40,779 bases of DNA from contig JAOUMX010000006.1 in NCBI GenBank assembly GCA_029881275.1, forward strand, positions 1-40,779. Direction: 5' to 3'. Position 1 is the stretch's first letter. Each line of letters begins with the position of its first letter. The stretch is from Gammaproteobacteria bacterium. GTDB taxonomy: Bacteria > Pseudomonadota > Gammaproteobacteria > SZUA-229. The notes under the pieces were generated by a model. That model searched no databases. It saw nothing but the letters and a program-made list of their open reading frames with translations, and was not told the DNA's origin. The position numbers and the translations under genes are program-made. This document shows, piece by piece, positions 8,818 to 18,785 of this stretch.

Positions 8818-11517
8818 CTACCCTGCTCTCTGTATTGCCACAGCAGTGACTTTAAATTCAGGTGTATTGGCATCCATATCAAGCACACCACTGGTTAACT
8901 GATTAATCGCCACTTCCGGAAAATGAAAGGTAGTAAACAGAACACCGGGTTTTACCTGATCACTTAATTTGGCACCCAGGTGAGTCAATCCGTGCCGTGA
9001 TCGTACGGCCACCGAATCATCATCATGAATATCATAGCGTTGCGCATCGTGAGGATTAATTAATAAAACATCCTTATTAACAATATCAATATTGGGCGTG
9101 CGCCGTGTCATCGAGCCACAGTTATAATGTTGCAGCCGCCTTCCAGTCGTCAGGATAAACGGGTAATTATTTATATCATCGCCAAGCAGTTCCGGCGTTT
9201 CAATAAACCTGGTAAATACAAACCGGCCCTTACCTGTTTTAAATTCTTCAGTATGCAGCGTTTTAGTATCGCTGCCCTCAACTGACACCGGCCATTGTTT
9301 ACCGTTATCACCCAATGTATCCCAGCGGACACCGGCAAAGAACGGCACCACTTTTGAAATTTCTTCCAGTTGTATGGCCGGATCATAACCTGCCTGCTGA
9401 TAGCCCATACGATTCATAATATCGACCATGATCTGTCCATCGGCTCGTGTACCGGGTAAAGGCTCGATCACCCTGTTTACTTTTTGTATTCGTCTTTCGC
9501 CATTGGTAAAGGTGCCGCTCTTTTCAAGATGGGATGCTGCCGGCAGCACAACATCAGCCATGCTTGCTGTTTCAGTCATAAAGATTTCCTGCACAATGAG
9601 AAAATCCAGATTTTTTAATGCACTTCGAATATGGCCGGTATCCGGATCGGTTTGTAAAATATCTTCACCCATAATCCATAATGCTTTCAGTTTTCCCTGT
9701 GCTGCCGCATGAATCATTTCCGGTGTGGTCAGGCCTTTTTCGACAGGCACCTCACAACCATAATGAAGTGCATAATGCTGGCGTGCCTTTTCATCACTGA
9801 TATCAAGATAACCGGCACCCAGTTCAGGTTGCACACCCATATCCGCGGCACCCTGAACATTATTCTGACCACGCAAGGGATTAACGCCGACACCGGGCCG
9901 GCCAATATTGCCGGTCATCATGGCCATGGATGCAACCAGCATAACACCACGACTGCCCTGATAATGTTCAGTAAGACCAAGACCATGAAAACACATGGCA
10001 TTGTTTGCCTGACCATAGAGCAATGCCGCTTCACGTACCTGTTGACGACTGACGCCGGTTACCTGTTCACATTCATCAATATCAATCGCCAGTGCCGATT
10101 GTTTAAATTCACTAAAACCTTCTGTACGTTGTGTTATGAAAGATTCATCTATCAGGTTGTCTGTAATAAGGTAATAGATAAACATATCCAGCAATGCGAC
10201 ATTCGTACCCGGGCGTAATTGCAAATGAATAGCCGCATAACGCGTCAGTTCAATGGCACGGGGATCAATAACAATGAGTGAAACACCTTTCATGGCGGCC
10301 TGACGAATTTTGGCACCGGTAACCGGATGTGCTTCCGTTGAATTGGCGCCAATCACCAGCAGACAGTCTGCCAGCGGAATCTGATCAATAGAGTTGGTTG
10401 CGGCGCCGGTACCAAATGTCTGGCGCATACCAAATGCTGTAGGTGCGTGACAGACGCGGGCACAACCATCGATATTGTTATTGCCTATAACCACACGCAT
10501 AAACTTTTGCATTAAATAATTTTCTTCATTGGTACAGCGTGATGATGAAATACCGGCAATTGCCTGAGCACCCTGCACCTGTTTAATATGATTCAGGGTG
10601 TCTGCAATATAATCTAATGCCTCATCCCAGCTAACCGGCTGAAGTTGGTTATCTTTTCGAATTAAAGGTGTTGTCAAACGATCCGGATGACGGATATATT
10701 CAAAGGCATAGCGACCTTTAACACAGGCATGACCCTGATTAACCGCGGCATCTTTAACCGCAGTAATGGCTTTAATGTCACCTTTTTTAAGCAGCACCTC
10801 GAGATTGCAGCCGACACCACAATAGGTGCAGACAGTGCGCACACGCTGATCGGCGTGCATTGTTTTTGCCCGATAACGATCCGTCAGCGCATTGGTCGGA
10901 CAGGTTTGCACACAACAACCACAGGCAACACATTCAGAAAACTTTATTTCTTCATCCATGGAAAAAATAATCTCCGCATCATAACCACGGCCCTTCATTG
11001 CCAGCACCATTTCACCCTGCACTTCATCACAGGCACGAATACAGCGATAACAGTGAATACACTGCGATGCATCGAAATGAATATAAGGATGACTGGTGTC
11101 CTCATTGACTGATATTTTTCGCAGCGGGAAACGTATTTCCTCAACAGGGATGTGTTCGATCAGTTGTTGAAAAGGTGCTGGCAATTCATCTTTCCGGGGC
11201 AAGCGGTGATTAACAGGATAATCGCTCAGCAGTAATTCCATAATGGTCGACCGGAGTTTTGTGATAACGGGCGAGTCGGTAAATATATAGTCCCCATCTG
11301 TGACCGGCGTATGACAGGATGCCTGCACACGTCTTGGTCCGTTTTCACTGCTGGCAACTTCAACACTGCAAAGCCGGCAGTTACCAAATGGTTCCAGGCT
11401 GTCTTCATGGCATAAAACTGGCGGTGTATGCTCAGGCAGGCATCGGCTTACAAACTGATAAATGGTTTCACCGTTTTTAATTGCATAGGCCTGATGATTG
11501 ATAAATGCCTGACTCAT
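8818..11517 (-). CDS. fdsA: NAD-dependent formate dehydrogenase alpha subunit (FdsA/FdhA-like, molybdopterin)
   Basis: 899 aa: N-terminal [2Fe-2S] domain, 4Fe-4S motifs CIHCYRCIRAC and CVACGCCVQTC, CTYCGVGC, active-site region GCARVCHAPTAFGM, C-terminal molydopterin dinucleotide-binding domain (TTGRRLQHYNCGSMTRR). Confidence 0.93.
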   Translation of the reverse strand: MSQAFINHQAYAIKNGETIYQFVSRCLPEHTPPVLCHEDSLEPFGNCRLCSVEVASSENGPRRVQASCHTPVTDGDYIFTDSPVITKLRSTIMELLLSDYPVNHRLPRKDELPAPFQQLIEHIPVEEIRFPLRKISVNEDTSHPYIHFDASQCIHCYRCIRACDEVQGEMVLAMKGRGYDAEIIFSMDEEIKFSECVACGCCVQTCPTNALTDRYRAKTMHADQRVRTVCTYCGVGCNLEVLLKKGDIKAITAVKDAAVNQGHACVKGRYAFEYIRHPDRLTTPLIRKDNQLQPVSWDEALDYIADTLNHIKQVQGAQAIAGISSSRCTNEENYLMQKFMRVVIGNNNIDGCARVCHAPTAFGMRQTFGTGAATNSIDQIPLADCLLVIGANSTEAHPVTGAKIRQAAMKGVSLIVIDPRAIELTRYAAIHLQLRPGTNVALLDMFIYYLITDNLIDESFITQRTEGFSEFKQSALAIDIDECEQVTGVSRQQVREAALLYGQANNAMCFHGLGLTEHYQGSRGVMLVASMAMMTGNIGRPGVGVNPLRGQNNVQGAADMGVQPELGAGYLDISDEKARQHYALHYGCEVPVEKGLTTPEMIHAAAQGKLKALWIMGEDILQTDPDTGHIRSALKNLDFLIVQEIFMTETASMADVVLPAASHLEKSGTFTNGERRIQKVNRVIEPLPGTRADGQIMVDIMNRMGYQQAGYDPAIQLEEISKVVPFFAGVRWDTLGDNGKQWPVSVEGSDTKTLHTEEFKTGKGRFVFTRFIETPELLGDDINNYPFILTTGRRLQHYNCGSMTRRTPNIDIVNKDVLLINPHDAQRYDIHDDDSVAVRSRHGLTHLGAKLSDQVKPGVLFTTFHFPEVAINQLTSGVLDMDANTPEFKVTAVAIQRAG

Positions 11518-13145
11518 AGTGACGCCTCTACAAAGTAGCCGGACAATTCATCAGAAAAATATTTCTGTATATTACGAATCGGCAATGGCAGACCACTACC
11601 AAGACCGCAGAGAGAACCATGCTCAAGAACATCAAGCAGATCATTAAACGCAGTCACATTAACAGCGGATCCTGTGGTTGCCGCCATAAGCATCTGATGA
11701 CCTTTCGCCGTACCCAGACGACAGGGTAAACATTTACCACAGGATTCACTGGCCATGAATTCAAACAAATGCCGCATGAAATCCAGCATTGGAAATGTTT
11801 TTGGGATAATAACAATACCGGCATGCCCGAGCAGAAACCCCTGCTGCTCAAATGATTCAAAATCCACTGTCAGATCAGGAATTTTTGAAACAGGCACTAC
11901 CCCGCCTAATGGACCACCTACCTGTATTGCTTTAGCATCAACTGAAAAACCACCGGCAACATGATAAATTAATTTTTGCAGGGATTCGCCCATGTCCACT
12001 TCATAAACACCGGGTCGTTTAACACCATGATCCAGACAAACCAGTTTTGTGCCACTGCTTTTTTCTGTACCCATGGCAGAAAATGCCAGGCCAGTGTTCT
12101 TTAATATCCAGGGAATAGCTGCAAACGTTTCAACATTACTGATCAGTGTTGGTTTATCAAATAATCCCTGTTGTGCAGGATAAGGCGGCCGTGTTCTGAC
12201 TTCCGGTTTTAAACCTTCGATAGAATTTAGCAAGGCGGTTTCTTCACCACAGATATAGGAACCCGCACCTTGAATCACTCGCAACTTAAATTGTGCTGTC
12301 TGACAGACCGTTGTTTTTTCAAAATCTTCAATTGCCCGGGCAATAATTTTATATGCACCCGGGTATTCTGCTCGAATGTAAATAAAACCACTATGAGCAT
12401 CACAGGCATAAGCGGCAGCAAGCATTCCCGCAAGAATCAGATGTGGATGTATTTCCAGAAGATAACGATCAGAAAAAGCACCGGGATCACCTTCATCGGC
12501 ATTACAAATTACAAATTTCTGTTCACTGATGGTCTCTGCACAGGCAACCAGCTTGCTCGCAAAGGGAAAGCCTGCCCCGCCTCTACCCCGTAGTGAAGAA
12601 TCTTTTAGTTCATTTATAATTTTGTCTTTATTTAAAAGTACGGACTGATAAAAAATATTTAAATCATCAACATCAGCGTTAAACACTGAAACCGATGAGG
12701 CGTTATAAAATGGAATGCTATCAGCCTGCTGTTTATTACCCGAAAAACACTGGCTGACATCAAATACATTATCGCTTTCCAGGAAGGCTTCACCACGATA
12801 ACAATGACCAAGACATCTAACCTCACCTGTTTCATGCTTTTGATAACGCTTATCCAGTGCTGCCTGTAGATGATGTTGATTGCCCTTGAGTAGACAGGAC
12901 GTACCATTACAAACATAAGCCCGTTTCCCCTGATTGTCAGCCTTAAGAAAATCATAAAATGAACTGGTGGCCAGCAAATGTGCAACAGCGATCTGATGCT
13001 GTTGTGAAATGTGAGTCAACTGTGTATCTGAAGGGCAACCCTGATCTTTCGCAGCATCAGTTAAAAGCTCGAACAGGGTTTTATCTTGACTATGCCGGGC
13101 ACTGATTGCTCGTATGTTGCGGGACATCGGCCACCTCAACAGCAT
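11514..13145 (-). CDS. fdsB: Formate dehydrogenase beta subunit: NuoE-NuoF (FdsG-FdsB/HoxF-like) fusion; start may be the ATG at 13127
   Basis: 543 aa; NuoE-like [2Fe-2S] ligands CNGTSC...CLGHC, then NuoF-like FMN/NAD region SSLRGRGGAGFP...CNADEGDPGAFSDR and C-terminal SCGKCLPCRLG. 4-bp overlap with fdsA. Confidence 0.9.
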   Translation of the reverse strand: MLLRWPMSRNIRAISARHSQDKTLFELLTDAAKDQGCPSDTQLTHISQQHQIAVAHLLATSSFYDFLKADNQGKRAYVCNGTSCLLKGNQHHLQAALDKRYQKHETGEVRCLGHCYRGEAFLESDNVFDVSQCFSGNKQQADSIPFYNASSVSVFNADVDDLNIFYQSVLLNKDKIINELKDSSLRGRGGAGFPFASKLVACAETISEQKFVICNADEGDPGAFSDRYLLEIHPHLILAGMLAAAYACDAHSGFIYIRAEYPGAYKIIARAIEDFEKTTVCQTAQFKLRVIQGAGSYICGEETALLNSIEGLKPEVRTRPPYPAQQGLFDKPTLISNVETFAAIPWILKNTGLAFSAMGTEKSSGTKLVCLDHGVKRPGVYEVDMGESLQKLIYHVAGGFSVDAKAIQVGGPLGGVVPVSKIPDLTVDFESFEQQGFLLGHAGIVIIPKTFPMLDFMRHLFEFMASESCGKCLPCRLGTAKGHQMLMAATTGSAVNVTAFNDLLDVLEHGSLCGLGSGLPLPIRNIQKYFSDELSGYFVEASL

Positions 13146-13263
13146 GGATTAAGACTAGTGATATGTTAAATTATCAACCTGTTTGTGAATACCCGAGTTG
13201 ATATGAATTAAGGTCAGTTCCAGTAATTGTATTAAATCAGCATCTTAGAGAAACAGTGGGATA

Positions 13264-13752
13264 TTAGAAGCCTTTTTCCAGCAATAGCCGATTAATCAGC
13301 TCACGGGAATCATCCTTATCATCCAGCCTGTCGACCGGTAGCCAGGACATATCATTTTCCAGTCGGTAGGAGTTTACATACTCATGCGGGGCACTGCCCT
13401 GCCAGTCCGCCGGCGATAACATGGAGAAATAGGTATGACCATTGGACTTTTGATAAAGATGATAAATCTTTCCGGGAATACGTTTGAAATTACATTCTGC
13501 GCGGTGCAGATCCTGATCAAGTCTGGCTTCTTCAAGCACCGCTTGCGCTTCACGCTGCAGTGATTTTATCTGATCGGCAATCACCTTGAGCTTGGCACTG
13601 ACGCGGGTATTGACCATGGCATCGGCTTCTGAAATCTGCCGGGCCAGATCAACCAGTTCCACCTGGGGTGCGAGACGGCTAACCGGATAAGGTGAGGTGC
13701 TGGCTTCACCCTGATGATTGGCACCGGTATGTTTGCTGGGTGGTTTAGTCAT
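13264..13752 (-). CDS. DUF2452 / C1orf50-like protein
   Basis: 162 aa; VELVDLARQISEADAMVNTRVSAKLKVIADQIKSLQREAQAVLEEARLDQDLHRAECNFKRIPGKIYHLYQKSNGHTYFSMLSPADW matches remembered family pattern. Confidence 0.75.
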   Translation of the reverse strand: MTKPPSKHTGANHQGEASTSPYPVSRLAPQVELVDLARQISEADAMVNTRVSAKLKVIADQIKSLQREAQAVLEEARLDQDLHRAECNFKRIPGKIYHLYQKSNGHTYFSMLSPADWQGSAPHEYVNSYRLENDMSWLPVDRLDDKDDSRELINRLLLEKGF

Positions 13753-13789
13753 GCCGATATTCTACAACTACTGAGATTACCGCGTCAGC

Positions 13790-14228
13790 AAAAAAGCGCT
13801 TTTGATTTATCCCCACATTGAGCAAGCTGAGGAATGAACCATATTTATGGAGATTTCTGCGAAGATGTCTGAGCGAATCGACTTATGATTCGCGAGTTCC
13901 GCATTAGGGCAGGACGCCCGTAATTAGAACAACGCAGGAGCGGTTGTCGAGCAGCCATAAATAATGCGAATGACGAAGGAACCTCCATGCGTTTGTTGCA
14001 TGGAGGCTTGTGATTGTGGGCGGCACTTTTTGCTTACTTTTTCTTGCTGAAGAGAAAAAGTAAGCCGCCCAGGCAGGGCGAAACAAAAGTATGAGTATTG
14101 AATGAGAAATATTAAGAATAAAAACCCGGGAATCTTCAGCTGAATTTAGAATAGCATTAAAACCGAGATTGCTTCGTACCTCGCAATGACCGCCATCATT
14201 ATTCAATATTCCCTGCGCATCTATATAG
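13790..14228. repeat. Non-coding region rich in inverted repeats, probable interspersed intergenic repeat element(s)
   Basis: Palindrome AAAAGCGCTTTT (13792-13803); GCGAATC/GATTCGC (13873-13879/13887-13893); CCTCCATGC/GCATGGAGG (13982-13990/13998-14006); GCTTACTTTTTCT/AGAAAAAGTAAGC (14032-14044/14053-14065) nested in GGGCGG/CCGCCC; GATTGCTTCGTACCTCGCAATGAC near 14168-14191. Confidence 0.65.
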
Positions 14229-17200
14229 TTATTGCTTGCCCCGAAATTTTAACAACACCATTTTAACATCATGCCCCGCGGCCAGCGCAGCCGGTATGGT
14301 CACCAGTGTTACCACGGTAGCGAACATCAGCCCCCAGGATAAAGCCAATGCCATGGGTGATACAAACGGATCCATGCCGCCCCAGCCATACGCGGTTGGC
14401 AACAGACCGACCACAGTTGTGGTGGCCGTTAATAACACTGCACGTAAACGTCGCCGGCCGGCAAGCACAATAGCATCATGCAAATTCATACCCGCTTCAT
14501 GGGCACGCTGAATAAATACCAGTAACACCAGCGAACTGTTCACCACCACACCGGTAAGTGCCACAAAACCTAAACTGGAGAAGAACGATAATGGCATCGG
14601 TTTCCAGAACAGGTCATGAAAATAAAAACTGACAATAATACCAAAGGCGCCAAAGGGAATAGCCAGCATAACAATTAATGGATAACTCAAATTATTAAAC
14701 TGAATTGCGAGGATAAAGAAAATGGCAACCAGCGCGATAACAAATGCTTTACCCAGACTGACAAATGACTCACGATTTTTTTCTTCTTCACCACCATAAT
14801 TGACATTCACTGTATCCTTGAGATTATCTTTCCACTCTGCTTCGTGTTTCTGCACCAGCTTATTCAGCTCTAAACTGGTAATTTGTTTAGTGTCTATATC
14901 AGCGACAACGCTGACAATACGCACAGCTTCTTTATGACGTATGGTGGTGAATCCCGGATGTTCTTCAAAATACGCAATCTTATGCAAAGGCACCAGGCCA
15001 TCACGTTTATTTGGAATTAATAATTCTTTTAGCTGTTGTAATTCGTCAGTGTTATTTTCCGGAAAACGTATGGTGACATCGACTTCTTCTGTGCCTTTAC
15101 GAATCGTTGAAACCACAAGCCCACCAACAGCAGCACGCACATGTTGTGATGCCGTGGCCAGATCGACGCCCGCATAGGTTGCCAGTTCACGATTGAGGAC
15201 CACTCGTATTTCATCATCACCGCGTTTCAAACCACTATCTATACCCATAACACCCGGTATAGTTTTTAAATATTCAATCAACTGTTTGGCAGCCTGTTCA
15301 CTGGCCTTGTCACTGTAACTAAAAATTTCCGCTTCCAGGGGACGGCCAACCGGTGGGCCGGGGCGCAATGCAGTCGCTGCAATTTCAAGATCCGGGTATT
15401 TCTGTTCCAGCATCTCGGCTATTTTGTTCATGTCATCCATGGCATTATGTCCGGGACGCGCGACCGCCGGTAAATAAATCGCACGAATCTGACCATAGCG
15501 ACTTCCACGGCGCGTTAATAAATCACCCTGATCGACAGAGACGTCACCACTTTTTAGCAACGTCGCTTCAAGTACCTCTGGATTAATGTGTTCACGCATT
15601 TCACGGTCAATTTTGCGCAATATTTCACGCATGGTATCCAGACTGGTGCCCGACTCAGCCGTCACGCGCACAATGTATTCATCTACGCCAACGGGCGGAA
15701 ACAACTGGAAAGACAAACTGGTTTTAGCCAGCATCAATGCGGCAATTAACATCAAAAACGAAAAACTGATGGTTACCCAGCGAAAATGAATCGCTTTCTC
15801 CAGCACCCAGCCATAAAAGTTTTCCAGCGCCATCAACCAGGCGCGTTCTTTGGGGTGCTTATTCGGGTTAGTAACATGAGCCACATGACTGGGCAGAATC
15901 AAAAATGATTCCAGCCAGGAGAGCATTAACAGGGTAATTACCACAATCGGGATTGCGATAATAAACTTTCCAATCACACCGGTCATAAACATCATCGGTA
16001 AAAAAGCCGCAATGGTGGTCATAATCGTGGTGGTGACCGGACCGATTAACTCAAATGCACCTTTAACTGCAGCGTCATGCGGCTTGAGACCTTTTTCCAT
16101 ATGCCAGGTAATGTTCTCGCCAATGATAATGGCATCATCGACCAGCATACCCAGCACCATGATAAAACCCATCATGGATATTAAATTCAGTGTCACACCC
16201 GAGGCATACAAAACAAACATACCGGTCATAAATATGATGGGCAATCCCCAGGTTGTTGTCATGGCAACAGAGAAACGCAGGAACAATAATAACGAAACAA
16301 AAACCAGTACCAGACCAACAAGGCCGTTATTGGTTAATACACCAAGACGCATACGGGTAAAACGGGAAAAATCCTGGAAAGCGCTGACATCAACCTCAGC
16401 ACCATAACGCTGGGGAATGGTATCCAGATACTGATAAACTTTATCAACGGTATTAATAATATCTGCGTCGATTTTTTTCAATACCAGAAAAGATAATGCA
16501 GGCTCACCTTTTACATCATTAATGACCGCAGGCTTCACCAGTGATTCTGTTACTGTAGCAACATCCTTTAGCTGCAGTACATCACCTCGTTCATTGGCAC
16601 GTAAAACCAGACTGGCGGCATCATTGACATCGGCAAACTCACCGACAACACGAACTGTTTTCTGCCCTTCCAGGGTATCCAGATCACCGCCCGGTGTATT
16701 TAAATTCCAGTTCTGCAACGCCTGTTTGATTTCACGTATAGAAATATGTTCTCTGGACATACGTTCAGGATCAACCACAATACGCATTTCAGCTTTTCGA
16801 TCACCCTGAATAAAAATTCGTGCGACACCATCAATATTCAGAATGTCATCTTTAATATCGTCACCGAGGCGTTTTAGTGCCAGTTCATCCAGAGGTGCCG
16901 AGATCGCCAGACGAATAATCGGAAACACCGCGCCATCAATTTCAGTAACCACCGGATCACGAGGCATATCAGCAGGTAAAGATGCCCGGTCCACGGCCAG
17001 TGAAATATCACTGGTCAAACGCTGGCGATTACTCGCCGCCGGATCAACTTCCATGGTAATAATCCCGGAACTGGGGAAAGACATGGACACCATGGTATCG
17101 ATGCCATTAATTGATCTTAACTCCTGCTCAATGGGTGTAATAATCAGCTGTTCAATTTCTTTGGGTGACGCACCGGGGTAATAAACATCCACCTGGATAC

Positions 17201-17336
17201 GATCCATGTTTACGTTTGGAAACGCTTCACGATTAATAGTCACTGCAGCATAGATACCTATACCCAGTAAAAATATCGAAACCAGATTAACCAGCAGGCC
17301 ACGTGTTACCAGAAAACGAATAATAGCGTGCATCAA
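14229..17336 (-). CDS. RND efflux transporter permease (AcrB/HAE family)
   Basis: 1035 aa; N-terminal TM, EAFPNVNMDRIQVDVYYPGASPKEIEQLI, TM4 acidic pair GMLVDDAIIIGENI, duplicated topology. Confidence 0.94.
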   Translation of the reverse strand: MMHAIIRFLVTRGLLVNLVSIFLLGIGIYAAVTINREAFPNVNMDRIQVDVYYPGASPKEIEQLIITPIEQELRSINGIDTMVSMSFPSSGIITMEVDPAASNRQRLTSDISLAVDRASLPADMPRDPVVTEIDGAVFPIIRLAISAPLDELALKRLGDDIKDDILNIDGVARIFIQGDRKAEMRIVVDPERMSREHISIREIKQALQNWNLNTPGGDLDTLEGQKTVRVVGEFADVNDAASLVLRANERGDVLQLKDVATVTESLVKPAVINDVKGEPALSFLVLKKIDADIINTVDKVYQYLDTIPQRYGAEVDVSAFQDFSRFTRMRLGVLTNNGLVGLVLVFVSLLLFLRFSVAMTTTWGLPIIFMTGMFVLYASGVTLNLISMMGFIMVLGMLVDDAIIIGENITWHMEKGLKPHDAAVKGAFELIGPVTTTIMTTIAAFLPMMFMTGVIGKFIIAIPIVVITLLMLSWLESFLILPSHVAHVTNPNKHPKERAWLMALENFYGWVLEKAIHFRWVTISFSFLMLIAALMLAKTSLSFQLFPPVGVDEYIVRVTAESGTSLDTMREILRKIDREMREHINPEVLEATLLKSGDVSVDQGDLLTRRGSRYGQIRAIYLPAVARPGHNAMDDMNKIAEMLEQKYPDLEIAATALRPGPPVGRPLEAEIFSYSDKASEQAAKQLIEYLKTIPGVMGIDSGLKRGDDEIRVVLNRELATYAGVDLATASQHVRAAVGGLVVSTIRKGTEEVDVTIRFPENNTDELQQLKELLIPNKRDGLVPLHKIAYFEEHPGFTTIRHKEAVRIVSVVADIDTKQITSLELNKLVQKHEAEWKDNLKDTVNVNYGGEEEKNRESFVSLGKAFVIALVAIFFILAIQFNNLSYPLIVMLAIPFGAFGIIVSFYFHDLFWKPMPLSFFSSLGFVALTGVVVNSSLVLLVFIQRAHEAGMNLHDAIVLAGRRRLRAVLLTATTTVVGLLPTAYGWGGMDPFVSPMALALSWGLMFATVVTLVTIPAALAAGHDVKMVLLKFRGKQ

Positions 17337-18785
17337 CTACTCCTCCGCTTCCAGAAATGAATAATCCGGTAATTTAATATTTTTCCACAACTCTCCCAGT
17401 AGCAGACTTAAATTATACTGACGTTTATTGAGTTCTATTTTCTGTAATTCATACGCCAGCATAGCCTGCGACAGATGTGATTCAAACTGTATTAACTGAT
17501 CGGTGTCGGTTCTGCCATCTTTGTAACGCTGCTCGGCTTCTTTTAATTTTTTCTGTTCACTGGTGACACTAAGCTGGTAGGCCTGAACAGTCTGCTGACT
17601 GACTTTGATTTCCATTAATAAACTCGACAGATCATAATAAAGATCTTCCATAATCTGTTTTTTATTTTGTAGCGCCACACTGCGATCCAGTTGCGCCTGA
17701 TAAATTTCTGCATCATAACCGGATTTATCCAGACCACGTTTAAATTCGAGACTGACGCCACCAAATATTTCTGACTCACTCTGACTGCCGGTAACAGTAT
17801 CACCACCATAGGTCTGATTACCCAGCACCATGAGTAGATCAAGATTATCTTTTTTTGCATCACGACTCAGCTTAATAGCTGTGTCCACCAGTTTTAACTG
17901 TTCATTCACTTTTAAAATTGCTGGACTGCGTAAACTTGCCTGTTGAAACAAATCATCATGTGACTGATCAGGTAATGAATCACTATTGTCTATCACCAGT
18001 TCCAGCGTATCTGACCAGTCACGTCCCATTAAACGATTCAGTGCAATGCGTTGTTGTGTCCATCTAATCTGCAAACTCTGGTATTCAGCCTGCTGACCGC
18101 TGAGTTGAGCATTCACCTGTAAAATATCCTTGTCTTCTGACAGGCCAAGACCGGAGCGGTCTTTTATATACGTTTGCAGCCGTTTTGTTCTTGCGATTGC
18201 CTGTTGAGTATTATGAATGCGCGACTGTGTAGTCGATGCAGCAATATATAAATCAATTAACTGTGTCGCCAGCTTGTCATGCATGGCCTGTTGTTCAGCC
18301 GAACTGATCATCTTACTGACCATTGCTTTTTCTTTCGCCTGGCTGAAGGCAGGATTATCAGCACCTTTGGCAAGTGGATGGCGATACTTTAAATCAAGAC
18401 TCGATGTCACAGACGGGTTTGGCAATACAGGACTGAAGGTGGTGGTAGCATCTTCACGACTCAGGCTTGCATTAAGTGACAATGTCCCACCGGACTCAAG
18501 ACTGCGTCCCAGATTACCTGAAACATCCACGCGATCTGTGGGCGTACCAAATAATGACATGTTTCTGGAAATACCACCCTTGCCAGATAATTGCCAGGCA
18601 AGCTGACTTTCAACTCTTATTGCATCCTGTCGAGCACGTTCAACCTGAATAGCGGCTGCTTTTAATGAGGGGTAATGATCAATAACTTTTTGCAGAATCT
18701 GATTTAGATTCATAGTCTGGGCTGACACGGAAGCCGTTGTCAGCCCAAGATGCAGACACAATACGATGCCTGTCATTAATTTCAT
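17337..18785 (-). CDS. TolC-family outer-membrane efflux protein
   Basis: 482 aa; signal peptide, repeated long coiled-coil segments (YPSLKAAAIQVERARQDAIRVESQLAW; EQKKLKEAEQRYKDGRTDTDQLIQFESHLSQAMLAYELQKIELNKRQYNLSLLLG). Confidence 0.9.
   Translation of the reverse strand: MKLMTGIVLCLHLGLTTASVSAQTMNLNQILQKVIDHYPSLKAAAIQVERARQDAIRVESQLAWQLSGKGGISRNMSLFGTPTDRVDVSGNLGRSLESGGTLSLNASLSREDATTTFSPVLPNPSVTSSLDLKYRHPLAKGADNPAFSQAKEKAMVSKMISSAEQQAMHDKLATQLIDLYIAASTTQSRIHNTQQAIARTKRLQTYIKDRSGLGLSEDKDILQVNAQLSGQQAEYQSLQIRWTQQRIALNRLMGRDWSDTLELVIDNSDSLPDQSHDDLFQQASLRSPAILKVNEQLKLVDTAIKLSRDAKKDNLDLLMVLGNQTYGGDTVTGSQSESEIFGGVSLEFKRGLDKSGYDAEIYQAQLDRSVALQNKKQIMEDLYYDLSSLLMEIKVSQQTVQAYQLSVTSEQKKLKEAEQRYKDGRTDTDQLIQFESHLSQAMLAYELQKIELNKRQYNLSLLLGELWKNIKLPDYSFLEAEE

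Noticed and set aside
8591-8902. 103-aa plus-strand ORF as a real gene
   Set aside because: Needs a TTG start and overlaps the 3' end of fdsA antisense; the opposite-strand ORF at 8509-8814 fits the operon better, though neither is proven.
9709-10218. 169-aa plus-strand ORF antisense to fdsA
   Set aside because: Shadow ORF opposite a well-supported coding sequence; low-complexity His/Ile/Thr-rich translation with no recognisable domain. Same for 10687-11112.
8818-11517. Possible selenocysteine formate dehydrogenase
   Set aside because: The catalytic position is a normal Cys codon (CARVCHAP) and no in-frame TGA interrupts the gene.
13904-14206. 100-aa minus-strand ORF (MNNDGGHCEVRSNLGF...)
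   Set aside because: Lies within the hairpin-rich repeat region; the GHCEVRSNL-like translation comes from the GTCATTGCGAGG...GAAGCAATC repeat motif. Not a credible protein.
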